Assembly: GCA_030685235.1 (NCBI GenBank)
Contig: MU839149.1
Location: 179,451-243,450, forward strand
Direction: 5' to 3'
Length of the DNA stretch: 64,000 bases
Source: Copromyces sp. CBS 386.78
Taxonomy: Eukaryota; Ascomycota; Sordariomycetes; Sordariales; Sordariaceae
Part shown: positions 11,390-21,912 of the stretch, one piece after another
Layout: every line of letters begins with the position of its first letter
Numbering within the stretch: position 1 is the stretch's first letter
The notes under the pieces: generated by a model
What the model was told of the DNA's origin: nothing
The model's input: the letters and a program-made list of their open reading frames with translations, nothing else
Databases searched by the model: none
Program-made: the position numbers and the translations under genes

Positions 11390-12380
11390 GTTGGAGAGGA
11401 ATTAAAAGGCTCGGAATAGTAAAGACCAAGCAACGGCGGAGCTTCAGGAACAAGGGCGCAAAGCGGGAGAGAATGGGTGGTGGGTGGGATGTTGACTTGT
11501 TGATGTTGTGAGGCTCGTGCAATCGGGTCGGGCGTGGGTCTCGGCGCAGAGCTCCAGAAAAATATCGATGAGGTGAGGTAAGGAGGTGGTGGTCTGGCCT
11601 GGCCTTGCTGGCTGCTGCTGTGCTGTACAGAGGGCGGGGACTTGTACAGCTACCGGCGGGGGTAAGGGGCATCTGGCGGCAAGCGGGCGGGCGGGGGGGG
11701 GGGCAATGGCATAGTGACAGCCAGTAGTACCTTACAGTGGAGGCTCTACCTACAGCACCAGAGAGCAGGTGCTCAGTACAGGCTGCTGGATGCATGGACC
11801 CTAAAAGAGCCGATCGGTCCAAGCTCCCATTTAAAAGTGGAAGCAAATCCCACTTTCTCCAGTTCTTCTCCCTTTCAGTTCCATTCTGTCCTGCTCAAAA
11901 ACCTCTGACCGCCCGTCACATTTCCACTGCCGTCCATTTCAACCTACTTGCCCTTGTCTGCCCCCCTGAAAACAGTCCCCACCAATCCCACCATCACGTG
12001 CACAGTCAAGTGACTCCTTTTCAACGACACTTCATCAATACATGTGCGAGACTTGATGGCCACTGTCATGCAAATTTCCAACCACCGCGTTGTTCCATTT
12101 TCTTGTTGAAATGCTTGGCTAACGAGTGGTTAAACTGCTCCCTCATATGACATTTATCCTGTTTCCCTTGGTTGTCTGTCCGCTTTACGGCTCAGTAGCC
12201 ACGCCTAATCTGGTGCTGTTTCGGGCGAGGATCAGAACCCGTTCCCAACATTGCAACGCCTCCGTCCCTTTTTGGATGCCGTCAACTCAAGCTGCAGGGT
12301 CAATGTGGCTCTCCGTAGCTCCTTAAATACCGTCAAGCGTGTTTTTCGATGTCCGGCCCGGGGGAATTCAGCTGGGCGGC
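11390..12380. other. Intergenic upstream of CCT7
   Basis: Promoter and 5' UTR of CCT7 followed by the 3' flank of the next minus-strand gene. A G-run and G+C-rich stretch lies at about 11660-11705. No coding region is recognised. Confidence 0.5.
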
Positions 12381-13076
12381 TTATGCGGTGATGCGCGACT
12401 CAAGGTCAGCAAGGCGACGAAGCACCCACACGCAAAAAGTCGCCAATCCAGCAATGAGAAGAACCTCCGGCGAAAAGTGGAGGAAGAAATGACCAATGTG
12501 GCCGCTGGATTCGGTGCTCAACTTCTCGAGACTTGCCTCGGCTGAAGCGATGCGCGACTCAAGGACAGCGAGGCAACGAAGCATGCACAAGAAAAAAGCA
12601 GCCAAAGCAACAGTCAGACGAACCTCCAGCGAAACGCCGACGTTGGACAAGATCTTATGCTTCTGGTCCGCAAGGGAAGGCTTCTCCTCCTTGGGCTTCT
12701 CCTTGGGCTTCTCCTTGGGCTTCACTTCGGTCTTTATCACGGCAGAGTCAGTACTTGGTTTCCACTGGTTGCTCCCCATCAGATGGGATATGGGCAGAGG
12801 GCGATGGGAGGGACGGATGGCAGTGCCACCAAGACGAGACTCCGCCAGTGTCAGACTTGCCTTTGTTCCGAAATCCTTCGCTCCCTCAGGACGGCTCTCG
12901 ACATCGCTGTCGTCCAGCCACTCTGGCTGGGGAGGGCTCTCGCTATCGCTGTCGTCTGTGTGCTCGCGGAATTTGGCTATATCAGATTCGAAAGCAGCCC
13001 GCTTTGAGGGTTGCATACAGCGCGGAATCATGCCTCCAGTAGACATCCTGGCTGTCTGCTTATAGCGTGCTGGCAT
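12381..13076 (-). CDS. Hypothetical membrane protein with two homologous hydrophobic helices
   Basis: A 231-residue open frame from the ATG at 13076; the ATG at 13046 has A at -3 and is an alternative start. I do not recognise a family. The N-terminal half is hydrophilic and acidic (TDDSDSESPPQPEWLDDSDVESRP), followed by a KPKE tandem run. The C-terminal 86 residues hold two hydrophobic helices (about 153-169 and 204-220). Each is embedded in the same module: SLEVRLTVALAAFFLCMLR...LAVLESRI and SPEVLLIAGLATFCVWVLR...LADLESRI. The DNA of the two modules is clearly similar, so they arose by tandem duplication. A membrane hairpin with a cytoplasmic N-terminus is plausible. No intron is needed, but an upstream exon cannot be excluded. 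Confidence 0.6.
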   Translation of the reverse strand: MPARYKQTARMSTGGMIPRCMQPSKRAAFESDIAKFREHTDDSDSESPPQPEWLDDSDVESRPEGAKDFGTKASLTLAESRLGGTAIRPSHRPLPISHLMGSNQWKPSTDSAVIKTEVKPKEKPKEKPKEEKPSLADQKHKILSNVGVSLEVRLTVALAAFFLCMLRCLAVLESRIASAEASLEKLSTESSGHIGHFFLHFSPEVLLIAGLATFCVWVLRRLADLESRITA

Positions 13077-14344
13077 TTGGGCGGTGGTTGTCGGGTTTGA
13101 TCCCACTCGTTGATGGCAGTATTTCCCTCAAGGAAAAAAATAGGATGGGGGGAGACGGCGGAGCAGATATTTGAACGGCTACCCTGATGCAAGACTAGTG
13201 TCAGTGACATCTCTACCTGCCTCTTGGAAATTGTACTCTTTGTCCCATGGGTCCATTCACTTGGAGTCTCGGACAACCTGAAGCGGCAAGGGTTATTATG
13301 CCAGTGGTCACCGCATGTGGAACCTTGATGCGGTATCTCACGACGTTGGCGTGTGACGGAAGAAAGCATACATCAGAATCAATATAGGCGGATATGCCCT
13401 CGAAGCGAAGGCTTAGCTCGAGCACAGGCATCAGCTCCTAGTCCATCACCAGCAAGAGACACGGTCCTGCGGCCAGTGTGTTCCTGTTCACTTCTTCACT
13501 GCACAGAGTACACCTTCCCCTGGCGAGAATGTCAACAACTTGTTGCGTCATACCTAGCAACCTGGGACTTGGGTTCTGGACCGGGGGCGCCCAAGGTCCT
13601 TCAACCCTTCCCTTGCCCGAGTGGCCAAGCGGGGTGGCTGTCGTCACCTGGTAGCCGGTGTGGTACTTTTGGATGGCTCCAGAATCAAAATTCACCCTTC
13701 TGCAAACCGCCCCGACTTTTCATCCCATCTTTCACGTCCTTCACTGGCCCTCTCCCCGCCCTGCGTCAACTTTGCCTGATGTACTTCCACCACCCTCTCC
13801 AGCACCAGCTCAGTGGCCAGTTTACGCCTAAATCCTAGTCATATCATGTCTAGAAAACACTCATCTCATGCAGTTGCCTCTACTAAGCATCGGCCGCTTT
13901 TTCTCCGGCTGAGAACGGTCCAAAGGAGCTTGAATGAACTAGTTTGTGTGGTCTCGTCTGGCTGTTATCAATGTATCTTTCGCGGGAGCCCCGCGGCGCA
14001 ACCGGGCGGTGACTGAAGCGCCAACACCTGTCCCCGCTGTTGCCTTGACCTCGCAAGCAAACACCGCAATCTCGGCCCATTTTTCCACGGTTCGTCCCAT
14101 CTCGAGACGCACCATTCACCTGCAATCCGAACCGTCAATAGCTTTTGGCTTGCTATTGTCCCTTTCCCTTCACGCTGCCAGTGTTATTCTGGGTGGGTCC
14201 CCAGATCAGCCTTCCAGTCCAGTATTTAAACCCCCCTTCCCCTCCCTTCTCCCTCTCCCTCCTCCTTCTTGAACTTCTACCTGACAACCTCAAGTCTTCG
14301 TCAATAACTCTCAACCACAACCCACATCACCGCAATCAACCATC
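13077..14344. other. Intergenic between divergent genes
   Basis: Bidirectional upstream region for the hairpin-membrane protein (-) and the coiled-coil protein (+). A C/T-rich tract at 14225-14275 precedes the plus-strand start and probably marks its transcription start. No gene is recognised. Confidence 0.5.
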
Positions 14345-15805
14345 ATGGTCTACGGACCTAACTTCGACAAGCGCGAGAAGAAGCGCGCGAGAATGCAAGA
14401 GTCGGTAAGTTGTCACATTACGTCTCCTACATTCACACTCATTGCCTTCCTCCACATCACTACAGCTTCACATAGCAATCACTAACAGGTGTCGATTACA
14501 GGCCGCTCAGCACGAGACTGCCGAGGGCAGCAATGGCGTCGCGGGTTCATCTTCCGAGGTAGGTCCATCTTTGTCCAGCCCAGTTTCTGTCCAGTCATAC
14601 GCCATCGTCCTCTTGTAATGCTGCCAAGTCGTCCGTGGGGTGTAAAACCGAGACTCGACCACATGCCCGCCGCCGGCCTGGGACTCTTCGCGCCTGGGTC
14701 GGGTTCAAGTTCGCGGGGGAGTCAGTTTTCAAAATGCAAAAGGAGTTTCTCCTGGGGGCCGCGTCCCATGGGGTTGTTTCAGCGGATACGTCGTCCGCCC
14801 CAAGCACCGCGCGGCACAGCTCTACAACTTCTCATGTTGTCATCTGAACCCAGAGTTTCCCCACGGCGCATCACCAGGCTCACATATGTGCTGGTCGGCG
14901 ACATGCGCTTGGTCAGCGTATTGTCGGGTTGGGGAGCTTTGTCTTGCGGCTGAAATGGCGCTCAGTAGGTCGGCGATCTGTGGAAACTTCGGGAGTACTA
15001 TTTCGTCGGCCGGTCTGGTGATGCAGTTATTACAGCTGGCGGATTCTGGCCCTATTTTGTGCTTTTTGCCTTATGGCCTACTCAGTCTGTGTTCCATCAT
15101 GCTGACTGGACTTTTTTTTTTCTTCTACAGGACGTCCAGGACCAGCTGGCTCCCCTTGTGGCGAACATCGACCTCAAGGCGGTCATGCAGACCGCCAAAA
15201 AACTGACCGCCACGGTCAGCGAGCAAGGTGTCACTCTACAAGATCACGACAAGAAAATCGATGAGCAAGGTGTCGCTCTACAAGATCACGACAAGATAAT
15301 CGATATCCATTCCAACAGGTTGAAACGTTTTGAGAACAAGCTGGGCGATGTCGAAGGCAAGGCCAAGGCGGCGGTCGAAAAGACCACAGCGGTCGAAAGG
15401 GACATGGGTCGCTACGTCCGCACCGAGCTCGCCAGGCACGTCGATTGGAACGAAAGAGAGCACGTGGACATCCAGGAGGCTTGCATGGGCAGGGTGCTGG
15501 CGTCTGAAAAGCAGCTGGCTAAGGACATGGCGGCCACCATGGCTAAGTCGGCCGCGCTTAGAACCGAGTTGACGGCGACCAGAACTGAGTTGGCCGCGAC
15601 CAAAGCTGAGTTGAGGGGGACTAGAACCGGGTTGACGGCGCTTAGAACCGAGTTGACGGCGACCAAAGCTGAGTTGAGAGCGACTAGAACCGAGTTGAGA
15701 GCGACTAGGAATGAGTTGGCGACGACCAAGATGGAGCTTGGCGCCTTGCAAGATCGCTTCCGGGCGATCGAGGAGGTTGTCCACTCCCTCAGGGGTAGGA
15801 TTTAA
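14345..15805 (+). CDS. Coiled-coil protein built of tandem heptad repeats
   Basis: Three exons, 14345-14404, 14502-14558 and 15131-15805, give 263 residues. Splice sites are GTAAGT...CAG and GTAGGT...CAG, and all junctions fall between codons. The second intron is 572 nt, long for Neurospora, ending in a strong pyrimidine tract and CTACAG. No family is recognised. The N-terminus is basic (FDKREKKRARMQ). Two 14-residue copies of EQGV(T/A)LQDHDK(K/I)ID lie at about 70-97. A long helical region ends in nine heptads of the type (R/K)-(T/A)-E-L-x-A-T, coded by 21-bp units at 15560-15748. Leu recurs every seven residues, so a parallel coiled coil or filament-like rod is the inference. The first two exons are predicted from splice signals and frame; the third is secure. 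Confidence 0.7.
15221..15304 (+). repeat. 42-bp tandem duplication inside the coiled-coil gene
   Basis: Units 15221-15262 and 15263-15304 differ at only a few bases and encode the two EQGV-LQDHDK-ID copies. It is an in-frame duplication. Confidence 0.9.
15560..15748 (+). repeat. Nine 21-bp coding repeats (heptads)
   Basis: Nine consecutive 21-bp units of the form AGAACCGAGTTGACGGCGACC, with substitutions, encode heptads of the coiled coil. The best conserved units are identical at most positions, implying recent expansion or conversion. Copy number may vary between strains. Confidence 0.9.
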
Positions 15806-16963
15806 ACAATTGGGTTGGCGGGTTGCAGCGTTGTCGCTTTGCCGCGGTGTTTTTCGGCTCTCTAGCGTGGCGTTTATTCAGATACCCCGTTCATGTTTCA
15901 ATTCTCATTGTGCCTCAAGTAAGAGGTAGTCCAAGCAAATCAATCCTCAAGAGATTGCTGAGTTGCAGCAGACAGTCTTCGAATCATTTCTCCTTTGCTC
16001 TTCGTGCTTTATTATACATGTTGTCCGTGAACTTACTCCCGCGTCGGCCTGTTTCACGTTTTATGGGTTTGGTGCTTGTCTGGCGCGGCATCGTAACAGG
16101 CTAGGTACGAGGGTCAGGATTGTACATCGGCATTGAAGGTCGTTAACAGAGATGGTTAAAGAGATATCAGAGGCAGTAATGGCTGGATCTCCTTGGCTCC
16201 GGTCATGATTACCCGAGGAAGGCTTGCTGATTGCAGTGCAGTGGTGGCAACGATGGCGATGGAGGAAGTGAGAGCAGCAGCATAAAAGTAGCGGAGAGAC
16301 TCACGAATTGTTCCATGGTGAGCCTAGCATGTGTTGATAGTCACTGAGTACAAAGAAGACAGGTTCTTTTCTGTCTTTCGTGGTCCTAGCAATGGAAAAG
16401 GCCTTTCTCCCAGCCATCGACGGCCGTAACAGAGCTCCGTGTGTAGGTGTAGCTCACTTCTTGGGTCGGGTCCGACGACCAAGGTGCTCAAGCACACGCT
16501 AATACATACAGCCGTCACACCCCCGCCGATCTTCGGTTATCCTCTGATACACAGTTGGAATTGTCTCAGAATCGAGGCCAAAGCCAGCTCGCACAACCCA
16601 TCAATTGGCTCCTTAGTGCGGACGCCCTGTCCTCTTGTCTGTCTCATTGCCCCTAGCGAGCCTTTTCTCAGGATAACTCATGTCATACCAAAACTCCAAG
16701 ATCCTGTTACATACATACAACCGATCCGAATCCTCTCCGGGAAGCATGGTGTGTGACGCTGTTGGATCGTGAGCAACCCCCACCAGCCAACGTAAGCTCT
16801 CGATCAGGTTACCAGCCAATCACTCGCCTGATTTACAGCTGACGCCGATCTGACCCTGGAGCTACATACTTGAACAGACTTCCCCGCCTCCTGCCAGCCA
16901 CGGATTCTGTCTTATGCATCTCGACCCCTCAACTATACCACAACAAAAACAACAACAGCATCA
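15806..16963. other. Intergenic
   Basis: 3' flank of the coiled-coil gene and 5' flank of the AMP-forming ligase. Stop codons interrupt every long frame, and no RNA or repeat structure was noticed. Confidence 0.5.
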
Positions 16964-18975
16964 ATGACCCAAACTCTGCCTCTCTCTGAGCTCGACGGTG
17001 GTCCGCCGCCTCCCCATGGTGACTCCGTATGGTCCATCTTCCAGCACGGCATTGACTTCGATCCCGAAAGAGCCGCCCTTGTCTCCCTTTATCAGCACGC
17101 CAACCACCTCGAAGCCTTCGTGGGCGAGCCGTCGTCACGCCCTGTCAAATCCACAGTCGACCCCAAGCACCAAGACTCGATGCTGATCTGGTCCTACAAC
17201 CAGATGGCGCGCGGAACCGCTCGTCTCGGAGCCATCCTTGACAGATATGACGTGCCCGCCGGTTCGACGATCCTCACATTCATTCCACACGGCGCCGAAT
17301 GGTCGCTCGTCATGTGGGCTGCGGCGCTGAAGTGCCATACCCTCGTTTGTCGAACTGTCCAGTTACTTCACTCCGACCTGCCCGAGGACGAGGAGTCAAA
17401 GGGGTACTACTTCCGTCGTCTGAAGCCCGCAGTCGTGATCGTGGAAGACGAGGCGTCCGCCGCAGTTGTCGATAAACTTCGGCAGGAAGCACAAGCAGCG
17501 ACAGGCGATCAAGCCTCTGGCTGTGGCTCTCGTGGCGACAGCTTCTTCCTATGCATCTGCCTCTCGCCTCTTACCACCGCACGTGGTAACTGGATCTCCT
17601 TTGCCACAGACATTGCCTCCCCCCAGCCGCCTTTCTCCGACCAAGAAAGCAGCGTGTCGGCTCAACAAGTCCGCGATCGGCCGGATCGCATCTCCAATAT
17701 CTTCTTCACCAGCGGCACCTCAGCCTCGCAGCCTAAAGGCGTGCCGAGAACGACTAGAAACGTGTGCGCGGCTGTTGCTTCGCACACCGCTTGGTCTTTT
17801 TCTTCCACTCCCAAGGTATCCCCAAAGACCGCAGGCCTCATCTTCGCCGCCAACATGATGGCTCTCTCCATGAACTCCCCCCTAATCCAATGGCACGTCG
17901 GCGGCACCGTTGTCATCTCCTCGCGGACCTTTTCCGTGGCTGCGAACCTGGAAGCCATTGAAAAGTGCGGCGTGACTAATCTGGAGTTGATGCGCAGCCA
18001 GCTGCTACTACTGGCTAAAAACAGGGATTTTGTTCCTGAAAGGATCCGGTCGGTTAAGGGTGTGTGCGTTAGTGGCGAGATCATCACGGTTGGGTATCTA
18101 GAACGGTTGAGGCAGATTCTTGGGGTTGGAAAGGAAGTGTTACTTGTGGCGGGGTTTGGGATGACGGAGGGTGTGGGTGCGTTAGGATATCCTCCTCATA
18201 CCTTCCTGAAGGATGGAGGGCAGGGAGGGCTGAAGCCGTTGGGGGATGTGATGCCTGTGGGAACGGCGACACCGGGGTCGAGGGTTAAGTTGGTTGATGT
18301 CGACAAGGAGAACTTGCAGGCTGGTGATAAGGAATGGGAGGTGGTGTCTAGGGGAAAGCAGGGCGAGCTGCACATCTCGAGCGAGGCGTATATCGACGGG
18401 TATTTCGATGGTTTTGCGCCGCAGATGTTTTACCGCGATAGGGAGGGCACCAAGTGGTTCCGCACAGGCGACTTGGCGGTGATTGATGAGAAGGGAATGG
18501 TGTTTGTGGTCGGCAGGATGAAAGATGTCGTGAAGAGCTCTGTCGGGTTCTTCAATGCAACGGCTATTGAGGCGTTTCTGGCCAGGTACTTGTCGGTTGA
18601 GGTAAGTCCGCTGTCTCTGTTTGGCTTCAAACACTCTTCGAGTGAATCAGGCTACTGACTCGCAAACTATTGCTAAACCGCCTTCGAAATTCGCAGGCCT
18701 ACGTGATCGGTATCCCGTCCCCTATGCACGGCGAGATGCCCTACGTCATTCTCGACCGTTTACCCAAGAATGTGGCGGCGACAGACGTCAACGAGATGTT
18801 TCTTCAGATGGTGGGATCGGGATTCTCGCTCGGGGAGGTCATCACACTGGAAGAGCTGGGGATGGAGACATGGCCACTTACTATCACTGGCAAGGTGCAA
18901 AGACATCAGTTGCAGAAGACTGCTGTGGCATATCTAAGGACAAAGGATACCAGCGGGTATGCTTTGGACGGTTAG
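16964..18975 (+). CDS. AMP-forming acyl-CoA synthetase/ligase-like enzyme
   Basis: Two exons, 16964-18601 and 18697-18975 (intron GTAAGT...CAG, 95 nt), give 638 residues. ANL-superfamily motifs are present in order: the phosphate loop NIFFTSGTSASQPKG (about 244-258), GFGMTEG (about 397), WFRTGDLAVID (about 498-508), GRMKDVVKSS (hinge, about 520) and TITGKVQR with the catalytic Lys near 612. All residues needed for adenylation are therefore kept. After the hinge the usual Gly-x-x-x-x-Pro-x-Glu-Ile-Glu is replaced by VGFFNATAIE, which is divergent. No carrier-protein or reductase domain follows, so this is a stand-alone activating enzyme; the acid substrate cannot be read. No polyketide or peptide synthase lies nearby, so a secondary-metabolite role is not supported here. 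Confidence 0.85.
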
Positions 18976-19455
18976 TGTCGCTGGAAGCCATGTCGGTGCG
19001 AGCCAGCTAGTTTGTTCGCGTCGATGCCGTGAGGACGAGAGTTACCGATGCTGTGTTCACCGGTGTGGCAGTCACAAATTATTTTCATTTTCTCCCCCCT
19101 TGAGCGTAAAGGTAGTATTATTAATAGATAAAAGAGCGATTGAGACAAGTCAACCTAATACACGAGTGCTTAGTTCCCGGTCCACTTCAAACCAGCATGC
19201 ATGCACCCTTTGGACACTACCGCTGAGGAACATACTGTCCATCCATAAGAAAAGAAACGGATTGAACAATCGACGCTCTCTACGCTTCTTCCTTGATTAA
19301 TTGTCAAACGTCTATCGAAATTCAAGGCAAATGCACAGAAAACGTTGAGTGGTTTTGCACAAAGTTAGGTGTCGTATCAGATCGTGAAACATCCAGGATG
19401 CAAGTCTGTGTGGTTGCTGATACGATGTGTACAACAAGATGTTCAACAACATCAA
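18976..19455. other. Intergenic
   Basis: 3' flank of the ligase gene up to tRNA-Leu. Nothing further was identified. Confidence 0.5.
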
Positions 19456-19561
19456 GGCAAGATGGCCGAGCGGTCTAAGGCGCCACGTTAAGGTAAACCC
19501 TTAATCTCCTCTCAGAGTTCCGTGGTCCGAAAGGGCGTGGGTTCGAATCCCACTCTTGTCA
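19456..19561 (+). tRNA. tRNA-Leu (anticodon AAG), with intron
   Basis: The acceptor stem GGCAAGA/TCTTGTC closes with one G-U pair. The anticodon stem CCACG/CGTGG encloses TTAAGG, giving anticodon AAG at 19490-19492. An intron of about 26 nt (19494-19519) follows position 37 and contains CCCTTAA, which can pair with the anticodon loop as in other nuclear tRNA introns. A class II variable arm (TCCGAAAGGG) and the T arm GTGGG-TTCGAAT-CCCAC follow. It reads CUU, and CUC/CUA-type codons only through wobble after A34-to-inosine conversion. Confidence 0.95.
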
Positions 19562-19825
19562 AGACATTTCTTTTTGCGGTTTTTGCCTTCGCATTCTGAG
19601 GTTGACACATTTGGCTTCTGTTCGTTATCTCAGTTGGTTCTTTTTGCACAGTATCTATCGCTCGTATATTATTTTACAATGTGTTTTGCTCTCCTAGTTT
19701 GGGATTTTGGCGTTCGATGCTGCGTTCTGTGGCTTGGTGTTTGACCATCTTTGTGCGTCCAACGAAAATCTCCTCGTTTTGTGCCTGCTGCGACATCCCC
19801 CACACCAAACAAACAAACAACAACA

Positions 19826-21298
19826 CTACAACACAACACCTTCAATCTCAAAAGTTTGCACCATCTCCTTCTCAAAATACGACCAAAACTTTGTCCCGTT
19901 GAGAGTCGTATCGCTAGAAGCAGCATACCTCTTCCCCGACGACGCCCCAATCTGCGTCGCCCACCTCTTTACCACCGCCCCATTAACCCCCGGCGTCTTG
20001 AACTTGGCCAGATCGAAATTGAGATACTGCGCACTCCCCCAATTGACGGCGACAATGACCAACTTCTTGGTCGCCGCATCATACGCCGCCGTGGCGTAAT
20101 CGCTGCCGGCATCGAGGATGCGCATCCCGGGTTTCACATGTCTAGCAAACTGCGCCAGAACAAAGTATTTCTGCGTCGGCTGCCCCACCGTCTTCTTGTC
20201 GTTGTCGGCGTCGATCAAACCCCATCCGCCCCCGTCGAGAACCTGCCAGTATACCCACGCTGTGGGCTTCAGCCAGCGCAAGTCCAGGAGCAAGTTCGAG
20301 GCCAGGTCGTGGCCAGTCGCGTCGCCCTCGCCGTACTCGCTTTGCCAGAGCTTCTTGTTGTATTGTGTTGCCAGGCTGCGCACGCTGTCGCGCCGGCCGG
20401 AACCGTACTGGTAGCCGTGGACGTTGACGCGGGCGATTTTCGCGAGGGCGGTCGAGCCGAGGTTCTGGAGGGTGTTGGCTGCTTGGTCGTAGTAGCTCTC
20501 GTCTGAAGCTGAGATGACGGTCGATGACAGCCCGCGCGAGTCGAGCTCGGTGCGCAGGTGGTTGAGCACCGTGGCTTGCGTGGACACGTCAAAGTGGCAG
20601 CCTTCCTGCGTTCCCGTTTTGCCGTTCCACCAGGTGGCCGTGGGCTCGTTGAAGGGGTCCACCGAAGAAAACTTGGTTGACCAAGTATCGGAAAAGTACT
20701 TGGCTACCGTGGCCATGTAGACCGCGTGGCTCTGGTAGTTCCACGACTGCAGGTTGTCGGAGCTGCCGTCGTCGGAGCCGGACGGGTTGTGGTTCTTGCA
20801 CATCCACCACATGGGCGAGTTGGAGAAGAGCTCGAGGATGTTGGCTCCCCTAGAGCGTGCCTTAGAGAGCATGGCGCGCTGTGCGGAGTCGGCGGACCAG
20901 TTCCAGCTGGATGAAGAGGGGGATGTGGAGGTCCAGTCGATCCAGAACCCTTCGATTTGTCGGGAGGGAATCATTTTGGGCGAGACGACCATCTTGGTGG
21001 TGCCGTTGATGGTGTTCCAGCTGGAAGCGCCGGCGTTGTAGCGTGCGATGTTGAAGCCGAGACCCAGCAGGGAGACGCCGTTGAGGGTGGTGGTTTGGGA
21101 AGTGAAGAAGATGTTGGCGAGGTCGTCACGCGTGCCGAAGGCGGCTGCCCACCAGGCGAGGGAGGTGCCCCATCCTTCCCAGGTTCCCCAGTTAGAGGAG
21201 GGGTCGATGGTGGTGGTGAGGTCTGCCAAGGCGAAGGGGATGATGATGGTTAATGCTATCACCACGATTTGGCTGACTGCGTGCAGAGAGCGAGCCAT
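19826..21298 (-). CDS. Secreted endo-beta-1,6-galactanase (GH30 family)
   Basis: Intronless, 490 residues from the ATG at 21298. The frame continues 18 codons upstream, but this start gives a clean signal peptide (basic MARSLH, hydrophobic VIALTIIIPFAL, cleavage near ALADL). Conserved GH30 features are GWGTSLAWWAAAFG at the mature N-terminus, FSNSPMWWM, FNEP with the acid/base Glu near 218, and LWQSEYGEGD with the nucleophile Glu near 321. Length and sequence style agree with the endo-beta-1,6-galactanase characterised from Neurospora crassa, which cuts beta-1,6-galactan side chains of plant arabinogalactan proteins outside the cell. The specificity is therefore inferred from that family. No cellulose-binding module is attached. 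Confidence 0.9.
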   Translation of the reverse strand: MARSLHAVSQIVVIALTIIIPFALADLTTTIDPSSNWGTWEGWGTSLAWWAAAFGTRDDLANIFFTSQTTTLNGVSLLGLGFNIARYNAGASSWNTINGTTKMVVSPKMIPSRQIEGFWIDWTSTSPSSSSWNWSADSAQRAMLSKARSRGANILELFSNSPMWWMCKNHNPSGSDDGSSDNLQSWNYQSHAVYMATVAKYFSDTWSTKFSSVDPFNEPTATWWNGKTGTQEGCHFDVSTQATVLNHLRTELDSRGLSSTVISASDESYYDQAANTLQNLGSTALAKIARVNVHGYQYGSGRRDSVRSLATQYNKKLWQSEYGEGDATGHDLASNLLLDLRWLKPTAWVYWQVLDGGGWGLIDADNDKKTVGQPTQKYFVLAQFARHVKPGMRILDAGSDYATAAYDAATKKLVIVAVNWGSAQYLNFDLAKFKTPGVNGAVVKRWATQIGASSGKRYAASSDTTLNGTKFWSYFEKEMVQTFEIEGVVL

Positions 21299-21860
21299 TT
21301 TGAGGCGTCCTTGGTTGAAAGAGACGTTGAGGAGCTCCTCTTGTCGGTGCAAGAGTGTCGAAGGTATGTTGCGTGCTGGCCTTTATATCTTGCTAATCAG
21401 GATTGCGTCGATGAGGTAGGTATCTCGATCTACAGTGGCATCGTGTGCGACTTACAGCTTCATGTGGTGGTCGTACCCATGTTCGAACAACCGAGATTCT
21501 GGGGTGCATGTTACATTGCAGGGCTATCCCCATGGGCAGGGTGTTGTTGAAGGTATGGCGCCGTAACTTTTCCCGCCAATGCATGATCAACCTGAAATTC
21601 CGATGGCTTGTTTTAGTTCGGAAGATGAAGCCCGGCAGTCCTCGCTCGGTACACAGGCCGAGATGCGGAGTCAGTGCTTGTGATGTTTGGAGTTGCGGGG
21701 ATCTCGGAGCCGGGCCTTGCTGGTTTTCTTGCCTTCGCACGTTCCCACGAATAGGCCATGAGTTTTGCAAAGACTTTTCTTTGGCGCATCATATGAGTTA
21801 AATATCGGTGTTAACCTCTAAACGGTGATTCGAGAAAACGCAGACAATGCCTTGCTATGT
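21299..21860. other. Promoter side of the galactanase gene
   Basis: Upstream flank of the galactanase between its start and the transposon relic. Base composition is normal up to the target-site duplication at 21861. No gene is recognised. Confidence 0.5.
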
Positions 21861-21868
21861 TTCCCATT
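21861..21868 (+). repeat. Left target-site duplication of the MULE
   Basis: TTCCCATT here is repeated exactly at 25912-25919, directly outside the inverted repeats. Confidence 0.88.
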
Positions 21869-21912
21869 GAGAAAACCTACCCACACACACCCTCAATCTA
21901 TATATACACACC
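21869..21912 (+). repeat. Left terminal inverted repeat of the MULE
   Basis: Matches the reverse complement of 25868-25911 at nearly all positions. Differences are concentrated in bases 4-7 and in two C/T positions. Confidence 0.9.

Noticed and set aside
16964..21298. A secondary-metabolite gene cluster around the AMP-forming ligase
   Set aside because: No polyketide or peptide synthase, oxidase set, transporter or cluster regulator is adjacent; the neighbours are a tRNA and a galactanase.
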